A stretch of 64,000 nt of DNA, from NCBI RefSeq assembly GCF_036880965.1, contig NZ_JBAJMV010000006.1, positions 1 through 64,000 on the forward strand. Reading direction: 5' to 3'. Each line of letters begins with the position of its first letter. Position 1 is the first letter of the stretch. The stretch is from JAUASW01 sp036880965. GTDB taxonomy: Bacteria > Pseudomonadota > Gammaproteobacteria > Burkholderiales > Burkholderiaceae_C. Shown here in pieces: positions 24,412 to 32,355 of this stretch. The position numbers were made by a program, and so were the translations under genes. Under the pieces are notes generated by a model. The model was not told the DNA's origin, searched no databases, and saw nothing but the letters and a program-made list of their open reading frames with translations.

Positions 24412-26012
24412 ACGATCCCATCAAGGAAGGCCTGGCCCGCGGCTGGAAGGTGATCGGCGGCGGCCGCGCGCCGCTGCCTGCAGCGTTCGACTGCGACGTC
24501 GCGATTGTCGGCAGCGGCGCGGGCGCCGGCATCACGGCCGAGCTGATGGCGCGTGCCGGCATGAAGGTGCTGATCATCGAAGAAGGCCCGCTGCGCTCCA
24601 GCTCCGACTTCAAGGCCCAGCGCGAGGCCGATGCCTACCCCAACCTCTACCAGGAAGGCGCCGGCCGCAAGACGCTGGACCAGGCGATGAACATCCTTCA
24701 GGGCCGCTGCGTCGGCGGCTCTACTACGGTGAACTGGACCGGTTCCTTCCGCACGCCCAAGGACGCGCTGGAGACCTGGGCTTCCCAGTTCGGCCTCAGC
24801 GACTTCACCGAATCGCAGATGGCACCCTGGTTCGAACAGGTCGAACGCCGGCTGAACATCTCGCCCTGGGCGGCCGAGCCGAACCAGAACAATGGCATCC
24901 TGAAGCGCGGTGCCGACAAGCTCGGGATTCCGACCTATGTGATCCAGCGCAACGTCAAGGGCTGCTGGAACCTGGGTTCCTGCGGCATGGGCTGCCCGAC
25001 GAATGCCAAGCAGTCGATGCTGGTGACCACGATTCCTGCAGCCCTGGACCTCGGTGCCACGCTCGCCGTGCAGACGCGTGCCGAGCAATTGCTGATCAAG
25101 GACGGTCGCGTCGAAGCCCTGCTGTGCCAGCCCATCTCCTTGGATGGCAGCGTGAACGGCGAGCTGATGCGCGTCCGCGCCAAGCACTATGTCGTCGCCG
25201 GTGGCGCGATCAATTCGCCGGCCCTGCTCTTGCGCTCGAAGGCGGCCGACCCGCACAGCCTGCTGGGCAAGCGCACCTTCCTGCATCCCACCGTCGCCAA
25301 CGGTGCGGTGATGCCCGAACCGGTGCAAGGCTGGGCGGGCGCGCCGCTGTCGATCTTCAGCGACCACTTTCTGCATCAGGGTCCGGTCGACGGGCCCATG
25401 GGCTACAAGCTGGAAGTGGCGCCGGTGCACCCGGCTTTTGCGGCGACCAACCTGGGCGGCTTCGGGCCGGCGATGGCCGAGCGAGTGAAGCAGTTCCCGA
25501 ACACGCAGGTGATGATTGCCTTGCTGCGCGACGGCTTCCACGCGCAGTCGCCAGGCGGCCAGGTCAAGCTGCGCAGCGATGGCACGCCGCAGCTTGATTA
25601 CCAGCTCAACGACTACCTGTTCGATGGTGTGCGCCGTGCCTATGTCTCGATGGCCGAGATCCAGTTCGCCGCCGGCGCGCGCAGCGTGCGCCCGGTGCAT
25701 GAACTGGCGGGCGAGTACAAGACCCTGGCCGAGGCCAAGGCCGGCATCGCCAAGCTGGACCTGAAACCCTTCATCACCACGGTGGGCAGCGCCCACGTGA
25801 TGGGCGGTTGCACCATGGCCGCCGATGCGGCCCGCGGCGTGGTGCGGCCCGACGGCCAGCACTGGCAGATCGCCAATCTCTCGGTGCACGACGGTTCGCT
25901 GTTCCCGACCAGCATTGGCGCCAATCCGCAGCTCTCGGTCTATGGACTGGCCAACCGGCTGGCGCAAGGCCTGATCACGCGGCTAGGCGGCACCGCCGAA
26001 GCGCTGGCCTGA
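24408..26012 (+). CDS. GMC-family FAD-dependent oxidoreductase
   Basis: A 534-residue flavoenzyme. The FAD-binding Rossmann motif is IVGSGAGAGITAELMARAG at about 29-47, followed by the GRCVGGSTTVNWTGSFRTP loop. The C-terminal GMC block holds the catalytic His (SAHVMGGCTM) and Asn (GANPQLSVYGLANRL). It likely oxidises an alcohol to the aldehyde that the upstream ALDH would consume. No signal peptide of its own is present, so any export would have to be as a complex with the Tat-signal protein encoded just before it. It starts in a 4-nt ATGA overlap. Confidence 0.87.
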   Translation: MNDPIKEGLARGWKVIGGGRAPLPAAFDCDVAIVGSGAGAGITAELMARAGMKVLIIEEGPLRSSSDFKAQREADAYPNLYQEGAGRKTLDQAMNILQGRCVGGSTTVNWTGSFRTPKDALETWASQFGLSDFTESQMAPWFEQVERRLNISPWAAEPNQNNGILKRGADKLGIPTYVIQRNVKGCWNLGSCGMGCPTNAKQSMLVTTIPAALDLGATLAVQTRAEQLLIKDGRVEALLCQPISLDGSVNGELMRVRAKHYVVAGGAINSPALLLRSKAADPHSLLGKRTFLHPTVANGAVMPEPVQGWAGAPLSIFSDHFLHQGPVDGPMGYKLEVAPVHPAFAATNLGGFGPAMAERVKQFPNTQVMIALLRDGFHAQSPGGQVKLRSDGTPQLDYQLNDYLFDGVRRAYVSMAEIQFAAGARSVRPVHELAGEYKTLAEAKAGIAKLDLKPFITTVGSAHVMGGCTMAADAARGVVRPDGQHWQIANLSVHDGSLFPTSIGANPQLSVYGLANRLAQGLITRLGGTAEALA

Positions 26013-26024
26013 TGCTCGCATGAT

Positions 26025-26420
26025 TCAGTCGGTGCGCAGGCCGCAGGCGGCAATCCAGCGCATGGCCTCCTGCTCGTCAGTGCTGACCTGGAACTTGATA
26101 TGACGCGTGTGGCGCTCCAAGCGCTCGCTGGTCGTCACGCGAAAATGGTCGGCGCGGCGGATGTCGGTCGCCGCCACAAGGCCTTGCCCGACCGCTTCGG
26201 CAATCAATGCCCAGAAGGCATCGAGCGCCTCGGGCGGCATGGCTTCAAAACGCGTCAAGTCCGAATACAAGGCCCAGGGGCGGCCGTCGCGCGACCGCCA
26301 GTACAGGTCCATCTCACGCCGCATGGCCTGCACAAGATCCAGGGTCAGGCTGCCTTCCATCGTCAGGTGCAGCACATCGATGCGCCCGTGCAGGCTGTAG
26401 CTGCCATGCTTGCTCTTCAT
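26025..26420 (-). CDS. Uncharacterised STAS-like small protein
   Basis: A 131-residue cytoplasmic protein. The alternating beta/alpha pattern (YSLHGRIDVLHLTMEG, PWALYSDLTRFEAMPPEAL, RHIKFQVSTDEQEAMRW) is reminiscent of SpoIIAA/STAS-like folds, but I do not recognise a family with certainty. ATG 26420 follows GAGGGG; the frame runs on to 26456 without a ribosome site. It converges with the GMC gene (12-nt gap). Function unknown. Confidence 0.65.
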   Translation of the reverse strand: MKSKHGSYSLHGRIDVLHLTMEGSLTLDLVQAMRREMDLYWRSRDGRPWALYSDLTRFEAMPPEALDAFWALIAEAVGQGLVAATDIRRADHFRVTTSERLERHTRHIKFQVSTDEQEAMRWIAACGLRTD

Positions 26421-26491
26421 CCATTCCCCTCGCAGGACCGGATCGTTCTCCGCCACGCTCGCCGCCGCTGCCGGGCTCGCGGCGCTAGCGC

Positions 26492-26908
26492 CTAGGCCTT
26501 AGGGTACAGCAGCATCTGCGTGCAACGGAACAGGGCCATCCTGCGGCCCGTTTCACGATGGGTGACCACGGCATCCCACACCTGCGTGGTTTTGCCCAGG
26601 TGCACGGCCGTGGCCGTGCAATCCACCGTGCCCTCGCGGGCCGTGCTGAAGAAGTTGGACTTCAGCTCGATGGTGGTGAAGCTGTGGGCGCCTTCGGGCA
26701 GGTTGGCCATCACGCCATAGCCCGAGGCCGTGTCGGCCAGCGTCACCACCGAGCCGGCATGCAGGAATCCGTTGGGCGCCATCAGCTCCTTGCGCACCAC
26801 CATCTCCGCGCGGATCTCGCCCGGCGCCACGGCCAGGATGCTGATGCCCAGATGCCCTGGCAGATTGCCGGCGCCGAACTGATTGAAATGCGTTGCGTCG
26901 AGCGACAT
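26492..26908 (-). CDS. PaaI-type hotdog-fold acyl-CoA thioesterase
   Basis: A 138-residue hotdog protein. The family segment is MAPNGFLHAGSVVTLADTASGYG, shown here as NGFLHAGSVVTLADTA, with the substrate-binding Asn-Gly and His and the catalytic Asp region. IELKSNFFSTAREG follows on the second strand. It should hydrolyse acyl- or aryl-CoA esters. ATG 26908 is preceded by GGGAG. It diverges from the chemoreceptor across about 170 bp. The natural substrate cannot be inferred. Confidence 0.85.
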   Translation of the reverse strand: MSLDATHFNQFGAGNLPGHLGISILAVAPGEIRAEMVVRKELMAPNGFLHAGSVVTLADTASGYGVMANLPEGAHSFTTIELKSNFFSTAREGTVDCTATAVHLGKTTQVWDAVVTHRETGRRMALFRCTQMLLYPKA

Positions 26909-27079
26909 GGCGAACTCCCGTGAAGATTGCCGCATTTTCCAGCCTCCACCGCACGCCGCTGTCCCTGTTTTGACAACCCGCAAGACCGGCGTCAGTGCGC
27001 GCGACTAGATTCCCGGCCACTGACCTGCCCACCTCCGACACCGGTGAGGCCAGGCGTTGTCACCCAGGAGACAAGATCG

Positions 27080-29116
27080 ATGTCGAGCAGTACCTCTTCG
27101 CAATCGCAGCGGCAGGCCGACAGGGCCCGCAGCTCAGCCAACCATGGCTTCTTCGCCTATCACGGCATCTGGGCACCGGGCGTGCGCCTGTTCCGCCAGC
27201 TGCGCTTTGGCAGCAAGGCCCTGCTCATCTCGCTGACCTTCATGCTGCCCATGCTGGGCCTGCTGAGCTGGCTGGTCGTCACCGACGACGGCGAACTGCT
27301 GCAAGCCCGCCGGACCTCGACCCGCCAGCATGTCGAGATAGCGCACGGCGTGCTGCAATGGGCGCACGGGCTGGAAGCTGCCGGCCTGCCGCGCGAGCAA
27401 GCCCAGGCGCAGGCGCGCCAGGCCATCTCGGCGCTGCGCTACGAGGGCCAGGAGTACTTCTGGATCAACGACATGCAGCCACGCGTGGTCATGCATCCGA
27501 TAAAGCCGGCACTGGACGGCAAGGACGTCAGCGACCTCAAGGATCCCAATGGCCTGCACTTGTTCAAGGCCTTCGTCGACGAGGTGCGCAAGAACGGCAA
27601 GGGCTTCGTTGCCTACCAGTGGCCCAAGCCAGGCAGCGAAACCCCGGTAGAGAAGATCTCCTATGTGATGGGCTTCGAGCCCTGGGGCTGGGTGATCGGC
27701 TCGGGCATCTACATCGACGACCTCAAGGCCATGGAGCGGGCCCATATCACCAAGGTGGCCGGCGTCGTTGCGGTCACGCTGCTGCTGGCCGGCTACCTGT
27801 TCCTGTGCTTCTACCGCGTGATGGAAGGCGGCATCAATGAAACCCGCCGCCACCTGCGCGCCATGACCGACGGCGACCTGACCACCTCGCCCTCCCCATG
27901 GGGGCGCGACGAGGCCGCCCAGCTGATGCGGAACCTGGCAGAGATGCAGGAGTCGCTGCGCCAGATGGTGCTGCGTGTTCGCCACTCCAGCGACCAGATC
28001 GTCCATTCCAGCGACGAGATCGCCAGCGGCGCGCTGGACCTGTCGGCCCGCACCGAGCAGGCAGCGGCGAATCTGGAGCAGTCGGCGTCCTCGATGGAAG
28101 AGATTTCGGCCACGGTCAGAACCAGCGCAGACCACACGGCCGAGGCATCGACCCTGGCACGCCAGAACGCTGAGACGGCGTCCGACGGCGGCCGCGTCAT
28201 GCAGGAGGTCGTGCAGACCATGGAGGGCATCCGGACCTCATCGGCACGCATCTCCGACATCATCGGCACCATCGACGGCATTGCCTTCCAGACCAACATC
28301 CTGGCGCTCAATGCCGCCGTCGAAGCCGCTCGCGCAGGCGAGCAGGGACGCGGGTTCGCGGTCGTGGCCAGCGAGGTGCGCATGCTGGCCCAGCGCAGCG
28401 CCGACGCGGCCAAGGAGATCAAGACGCTGATCAGCGGCAGCGTCGAGCAGGTGGAAGCAGGCACGGCCATCGTGCGCCGCGCCGGTGAAACCATCGAGAA
28501 CATCGTCGAGGGTTCCCGCCGCGTCGACACGCTGCTGGGCGAGGTTGCCGGTGGCTCTCGTGAGCAAAGCCTGGGCATCTCGCAGATCGGCCAGGCGGTA
28601 CAGGAACTCGATCGTGCCACGCAGCAGAACGCAGCCCTGGTCGAAGAAACCGCAGCGGCCGCCGCCTCGATGAAGCAGCAGGCTGGGGGCCTCGCGGCCG
28701 AGGTGGCCCGCTTCATGCTGCCCGATGGGCTGGCGCTGCAGGAGGAAGAGGCGGGCGAACAGGCCGACTTCGATTTCGACGGTGCGATCGATGCGCATCG
28801 GCAATGGAAGATCAAGCTGCGCCAGGCCATTGCCGAACGCAGCCGGCTGGATGCCGACACCATCTGCCGGGATGACCAATGCCCGCTGGGTCGCTGGCTG
28901 CATGGCGAAGGCGGCAGGCGCTGGGGCGGGCGACCGACCTTCGTGTCCCTGGTCGAAAAGCATGCGCAGTTCCACCAGACCGCCGGGGGCGTGGCCCGCA
29001 GCATCAACGGCGGCCAGTACCAGCAGGCGGAGCGCCTGATCGGCGCCGGTTCGGCCTTCGCTCGCATCTCCACCGAGGTGAGCACCCTGCTGACCCAGGC
29101 CAGGCGCGGCATGTAG
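27080..29116 (+). CDS. Methyl-accepting chemotaxis protein with Cache sensor and CZB zinc domain
   Basis: A 678-residue chemoreceptor. TM1 is at 45-67. A single-Cache-type periplasmic sensor at about 70-225 follows (QEYFWINDMQPRVVMHPIKP, shown as EYFWINDMQPRVVMHP). TM2 is at about 228-250, then HAMP and the signalling hairpin with tip IGTIDGIAFQTNILALNAAV. After the kinase-control region comes a C-terminal CZB domain at about 575-660 (AIDAHRQWKIKL, CPLGRWLHG, HAQFHQTAGG). It supplies the His/Cys zinc ligands that tune the response to oxidants or zinc. No chemotaxis kinase is nearby. ATG 27080 follows GGAGAC. Confidence 0.92.
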   Translation: MSSSTSSQSQRQADRARSSANHGFFAYHGIWAPGVRLFRQLRFGSKALLISLTFMLPMLGLLSWLVVTDDGELLQARRTSTRQHVEIAHGVLQWAHGLEAAGLPREQAQAQARQAISALRYEGQEYFWINDMQPRVVMHPIKPALDGKDVSDLKDPNGLHLFKAFVDEVRKNGKGFVAYQWPKPGSETPVEKISYVMGFEPWGWVIGSGIYIDDLKAMERAHITKVAGVVAVTLLLAGYLFLCFYRVMEGGINETRRHLRAMTDGDLTTSPSPWGRDEAAQLMRNLAEMQESLRQMVLRVRHSSDQIVHSSDEIASGALDLSARTEQAAANLEQSASSMEEISATVRTSADHTAEASTLARQNAETASDGGRVMQEVVQTMEGIRTSSARISDIIGTIDGIAFQTNILALNAAVEAARAGEQGRGFAVVASEVRMLAQRSADAAKEIKTLISGSVEQVEAGTAIVRRAGETIENIVEGSRRVDTLLGEVAGGSREQSLGISQIGQAVQELDRATQQNAALVEETAAAAASMKQQAGGLAAEVARFMLPDGLALQEEEAGEQADFDFDGAIDAHRQWKIKLRQAIAERSRLDADTICRDDQCPLGRWLHGEGGRRWGGRPTFVSLVEKHAQFHQTAGGVARSINGGQYQQAERLIGAGSAFARISTEVSTLLTQARRGM

Positions 29117-29158
29117 GGCAGGAGCAGACTGCGAGGCAGGGGCGGAGATAATCGCCCC

Positions 29159-29791
29159 ATGTCTCCAGCCGACTTCGCCGGCCTCTTCCTGTCCTTTCTT
29201 GCGCGCCTGATCACCGGCACGCAAGGCCACTGGAAGGGCTGCCCGCCTACTGCCGAGCAGCGCATCTACTTCGCCAACCATCAGAGTCATTTCGACTGGG
29301 TGCTGATCTGGGCGGCGCTGCCCCGGGAGCTGCGGGCACAAACCCGCCCCATCGCAGCCCGCGACTACTGGACCAGCAGCCCGCTCAAGAAATGGCTCAC
29401 GAGCGAGGTGTTCAATGCCATCTATGTGAGCCGCACCCGCAGCAGCCCCGATGAAGATCCGCTGGAGCCCCTGGTCGAGGCGCTCTCGAATGGCGACTCG
29501 CTGGTGATCTTTCCCGAGGGCACGCGCTCCAACAAGGGCGACCCGCAGGCCTTCAAGGCCGGGCTCTATCACCTGGCCGAGCAGTTCCCCGATGTGCGCC
29601 TGATACCCACCTGGATAGACAACGTGCAGCGCGTGATGCCCAAGGGCGAAGTGGTGCCGGTGCCCATCCTGTGCACCGTCACGTTTGGCGAGCCCATGCA
29701 GATCGAGTCGGGCGAAGACAAGCGCGCCTTCCTGGAGCGCGCGCGCGCCGCGGTGATGAAGCAGCGGCCGGTGCAGGAGCGTGCGCAATGA
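29159..29791 (+). CDS. 1-acyl-sn-glycerol-3-phosphate acyltransferase-like protein
   Basis: A 210-residue PlsC-type acyltransferase. The catalytic NHQSHFD (HX4D, His41-Asp46) and the glycerol-phosphate site FPEGTRS (118-124) are intact. A hydrophobic N-terminus anchors it in the membrane. It should acylate lysophosphatidate to phosphatidate, whose next user, a CDP-diglyceride synthase-like protein, is encoded 10 nt downstream. It is probably an accessory copy, because the protein is shorter than housekeeping PlsC. Confidence 0.85.
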   Translation: MSPADFAGLFLSFLARLITGTQGHWKGCPPTAEQRIYFANHQSHFDWVLIWAALPRELRAQTRPIAARDYWTSSPLKKWLTSEVFNAIYVSRTRSSPDEDPLEPLVEALSNGDSLVIFPEGTRSNKGDPQAFKAGLYHLAEQFPDVRLIPTWIDNVQRVMPKGEVVPVPILCTVTFGEPMQIESGEDKRAFLERARAAVMKQRPVQERAQ

Positions 29792-29801
29792 GGGCGGCCC
29801 C

Positions 29802-30794
29802 ATGATCTTCTGGCGCAATCTCCGCAACATGACGGCGAGCGAGCAGATCGCCCTGCTCTTCCTGCTGCTGTTCGGCGCGCTGGTCCTGATCAGCATCGGC
29901 GGCTTCCTCTATTCGCTGCGCGATCCTGAGAAGCGAAGCGCGGCGGCGGAGGGCAATTGGCTGCAGTTCAAGCGCGACCTCAACGCCGTCTGGGTGGGCT
30001 CGGTGCTGTTCTGGCTGGCCTGGATCTCGGGGCCCATCGGCGCCACGCTGCTGTTCGGCTGCTTCTCGTTCCTGGCGCTGCGCGAGTTCATCACCCTGAT
30101 GCACACGCGGCGGGCCGACCACCGCAGCCTGATCCTGTCCTTCTTCATCCTGCTGCCGCTGCAGTACATCCTGGTGGCCACGCGGCACTTCGACCTGTTC
30201 AGCGTGCTGATACCGGTCTATGGCTTCCTGGCGATACCGGTGGTGAGCGCCTTTGCCGATGATCCGGCGCGCTTCCTGGAACGCAATGCCAAGATCCAGT
30301 GGGGCATCATGGTCTGTGTCTACGGGCTCTCGCATGGGCCAGCGCTGCTGCTGCTGGAGTTCAAGGGCTACGAGGGGCGCGGGCCCTTCCTGCTCTTCTT
30401 CATGGTCATGGCCGTGGGCGTGAGCCAGATCGTGCAGGAGGTGGCCTCGCGCTCGCTGCGCCGCCGCCCGGTGGCAAGGCGCATCAGCCGCAGCTTCTCC
30501 TGGCGTGCGCTGTGGCTGGGCCAACTGGCTGCGGCATTGACGGGCACCCTGCTCTACTGGATCACACCCTTCAAGGCCGGCCAGGCCCTGGTGATGGCGG
30601 TGATTGCGGCGCTCGCCGGGGCGCTGGGCGGCCTGGTGATGCGGGCGCTCAAGAAGGACTTCGGCGTGGTCTACTGGGGCAACAGCAGCTCGATCACCGG
30701 CGCCATCGGCCTGCTGGACCGGATCGCGGTGCTGTGCTTCGCGGCGCCCGTTTTCTTCCACTCCGTCCGCTGGTATTTCAAAGCAAATTTCTGA
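29802..30794 (+). CDS. Phosphatidate cytidylyltransferase-like membrane protein (YnbB type)
   Basis: A 330-residue polytopic membrane protein, with about eight hydrophobic segments, of the CDP-diglyceride synthase family. The C-terminal signature region is recognisable (MRALKKDFGVVYWG, then GAIGLLDRIAVL). However, the usual second acid of LDRxD is replaced (LDRIA), so activity may differ from CdsA. E. coli YnbB is a related accessory protein. ATG 29802 is chosen over an upstream GTG at 29781. The stop overlaps the ruvC start (TGATG). Confidence 0.78.
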   Translation: MIFWRNLRNMTASEQIALLFLLLFGALVLISIGGFLYSLRDPEKRSAAAEGNWLQFKRDLNAVWVGSVLFWLAWISGPIGATLLFGCFSFLALREFITLMHTRRADHRSLILSFFILLPLQYILVATRHFDLFSVLIPVYGFLAIPVVSAFADDPARFLERNAKIQWGIMVCVYGLSHGPALLLLEFKGYEGRGPFLLFFMVMAVGVSQIVQEVASRSLRRRPVARRISRSFSWRALWLGQLAAALTGTLLYWITPFKAGQALVMAVIAALAGALGGLVMRALKKDFGVVYWGNSSSITGAIGLLDRIAVLCFAAPVFFHSVRWYFKANF

Positions 30795-31342
30795 TGCGCA
30801 TTCTTGGCATTGATCCTGGTCTGCAAACCACTGGCTTCGGAGTGATCGACGCCGATGGCCCGCGCCTGTCCTATGTCGCCAGCGGCACGATCAAGACCAA
30901 TGCGGTGGCGGCCGGTGAGTTGCCGGCGCGGCTGAAGATCATCTTCGACGGCGTGCGCGAAGTGGTGTCGCGCTACCAGCCGCAATGCGCCGCGGTGGAA
31001 ATCGTCTTCGTCAACGTGAACCCGCAATCGACCCTGCTCTTGGGCCAGGCCCGCGGCGCGGCGCTGACCGGCCTGGTCGCCTCGGACCTGCCGGTTTCGG
31101 AGTACACCGCGCTGCAGATGAAGAAGGCCATCGTCGGCCATGGGCATGCGAAGAAGGAGCAGGTGCAATTGATGGTGCAGCGCCTGCTCACGCTGCCCGG
31201 CCTGCCCGGCACCGATGCGGCCGACGCGCTGGGCCTGGCCATCATGCATGCCCATGCCCGCGTGTCCTTCGAGGCCATGGGCCGCAGCACCACATTGCAG
31301 CGGCGCCAGCATGCCCAGTTCAAGGGCAGCCGAACTTATTGA
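30794..31342 (+). CDS. ruvC: Holliday junction resolvase RuvC
   Basis: A 182-residue endonuclease that cuts Holliday junctions with RuvAB. The acidic catalytic residues are visible in GIDPGLQTTGFGVI (Asp7), AVEIVFVNVN (Glu) and GTDAADALGLAI (two Asp). The start overlaps the stop of the cytidylyltransferase-like gene by 1 nt, so it is translated from that transcript. Neither ruvA nor ruvB follows; a lipoprotein gene does. purH lies about 8.9 kb upstream rather than adjacent. Confidence 0.96.
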   Translation: MRILGIDPGLQTTGFGVIDADGPRLSYVASGTIKTNAVAAGELPARLKIIFDGVREVVSRYQPQCAAVEIVFVNVNPQSTLLLGQARGAALTGLVASDLPVSEYTALQMKKAIVGHGHAKKEQVQLMVQRLLTLPGLPGTDAADALGLAIMHAHARVSFEAMGRSTTLQRRQHAQFKGSRTY

Positions 31343-31409
31343 TCAGGCGGATGGAATAAACCGCGGCCGCCAGGTGTTTGACAAGCTCCAACCCATGAAG
31401 GAGCCTTCG

Positions 31410-31781
31410 ATGTCACTTCGTACCCTGCTCGCCACCTGCACTCTGGCCGTTCTCGCTGCCTGCGCCTCGATGGCGCCACCGCCTGCCAAGAGCATGGACG
31501 GCGCCCTGGTCGGCAGCGCCAATGCCATGACGCTCTACACCTTTGACAAGGACGGCGGCGGCAAGAGCATGTGCAACGGCCCCTGCGCCACGAACTGGCC
31601 TCCCTTGATGGCCTCGGCCGACGCCGCGGCAAGCGGCGAATGGAGCATCATCACCCGCGACGACGGCAGCAAGCAATGGGCCTACAAGGGCAAGCCGCTG
31701 TACTTCTGGGTGAAGGATGCCAAGCCCGGCGACCGCACCGGCGACGGCTTCAACAAGGTCTGGCACACCGCCACGCCCTGA
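31410..31781 (+). CDS. Lipoprotein with COG4315/PF03640 secreted repeats
   Basis: A 123-residue lipoprotein. The signal ends in the lipobox LAAC (CTLAVLAACASM). Two copies of the secreted YX4D repeat follow: LYTFDKDGGGKSMCNGPCAT with conserved cysteines, and LYFWVKDAKPGDRTGDG. The family is of unknown function and often sits beside ECF sigma factors, as here. ATG 31410 follows GAAGGAG; the in-frame ATG 31395 is less likely. The sigma factor gene begins 18 nt after its stop, suggesting one operon. Confidence 0.82.
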   Translation: MSLRTLLATCTLAVLAACASMAPPPAKSMDGALVGSANAMTLYTFDKDGGGKSMCNGPCATNWPPLMASADAAASGEWSIITRDDGSKQWAYKGKPLYFWVKDAKPGDRTGDGFNKVWHTATP

Positions 31782-31799
31782 GATTGACTCGCCACGGCC

Positions 31800-32339
31800 A
31801 TGCTGCTCGACGAAGCGCTGCCCCACCTGCCCAGGCTGCGGCGCTATGCCCGCCTCCTGACTGGTGACAGCGCTCGCGCCGACGACCTGCTGCAGGACGT
31901 GCTCGAGCGGGCCAGCCGCAAGGCCTCTTTGTGGCGGCCCGACCCGGCGCATGAAGACCGCAGCGCCTCCTTGCGCGCCTGGCTGTTGACGATGATGCAC
32001 CGGCTCTTCCTCAACCAGCGCCGTGACGAGCACATCGGCAGCTTCGAGGAATTCAGTGATTCACTCGCGCCCAGGCATGAGCCGCATCGCGCACTGGAGC
32101 AGCGCATGGACCTGGAGCGGGCCCTCGAGGCGCTGCCCGCCGCGGCGCGCGAGGTGCTCCTGCTGGTTTGCGTCGAGGAGCTCAGCTATGAAGAGACCGC
32201 CCGCGTGCTGGAGCTGCCCGTGGGCACGGTGATGTCGCGCCTTTCACGAGCACGCGAAAGGATGCGTCAGTTGATGGGCAGCAGTGGCGCCGCCGAGGGT
32301 CAGCGCGCAGCCAACCCGCCGCTGCGCGTCGTCAAATGA
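31800..32339 (+). CDS. ECF-type RNA polymerase sigma factor
   Basis: A 179-residue sigma-70 family protein of ECF size. It has region 2 (ARADDLLQDVLERA, RAWLLTMMHRLFLNQRR) and region 4 (LSYEETARVLELPVGTVMSR with the HTH). It would direct RNA polymerase to a small regulon, likely including its own operon. The following gene encodes its probable anti-sigma factor, starting 16 nt downstream. No promoter of the ECF type could be assigned with confidence. Confidence 0.9.
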   Translation: MLLDEALPHLPRLRRYARLLTGDSARADDLLQDVLERASRKASLWRPDPAHEDRSASLRAWLLTMMHRLFLNQRRDEHIGSFEEFSDSLAPRHEPHRALEQRMDLERALEALPAAAREVLLLVCVEELSYEETARVLELPVGTVMSRLSRARERMRQLMGSSGAAEGQRAANPPLRVVK

Positions 32340-32355
32340 AGATGAGAACGCCATC

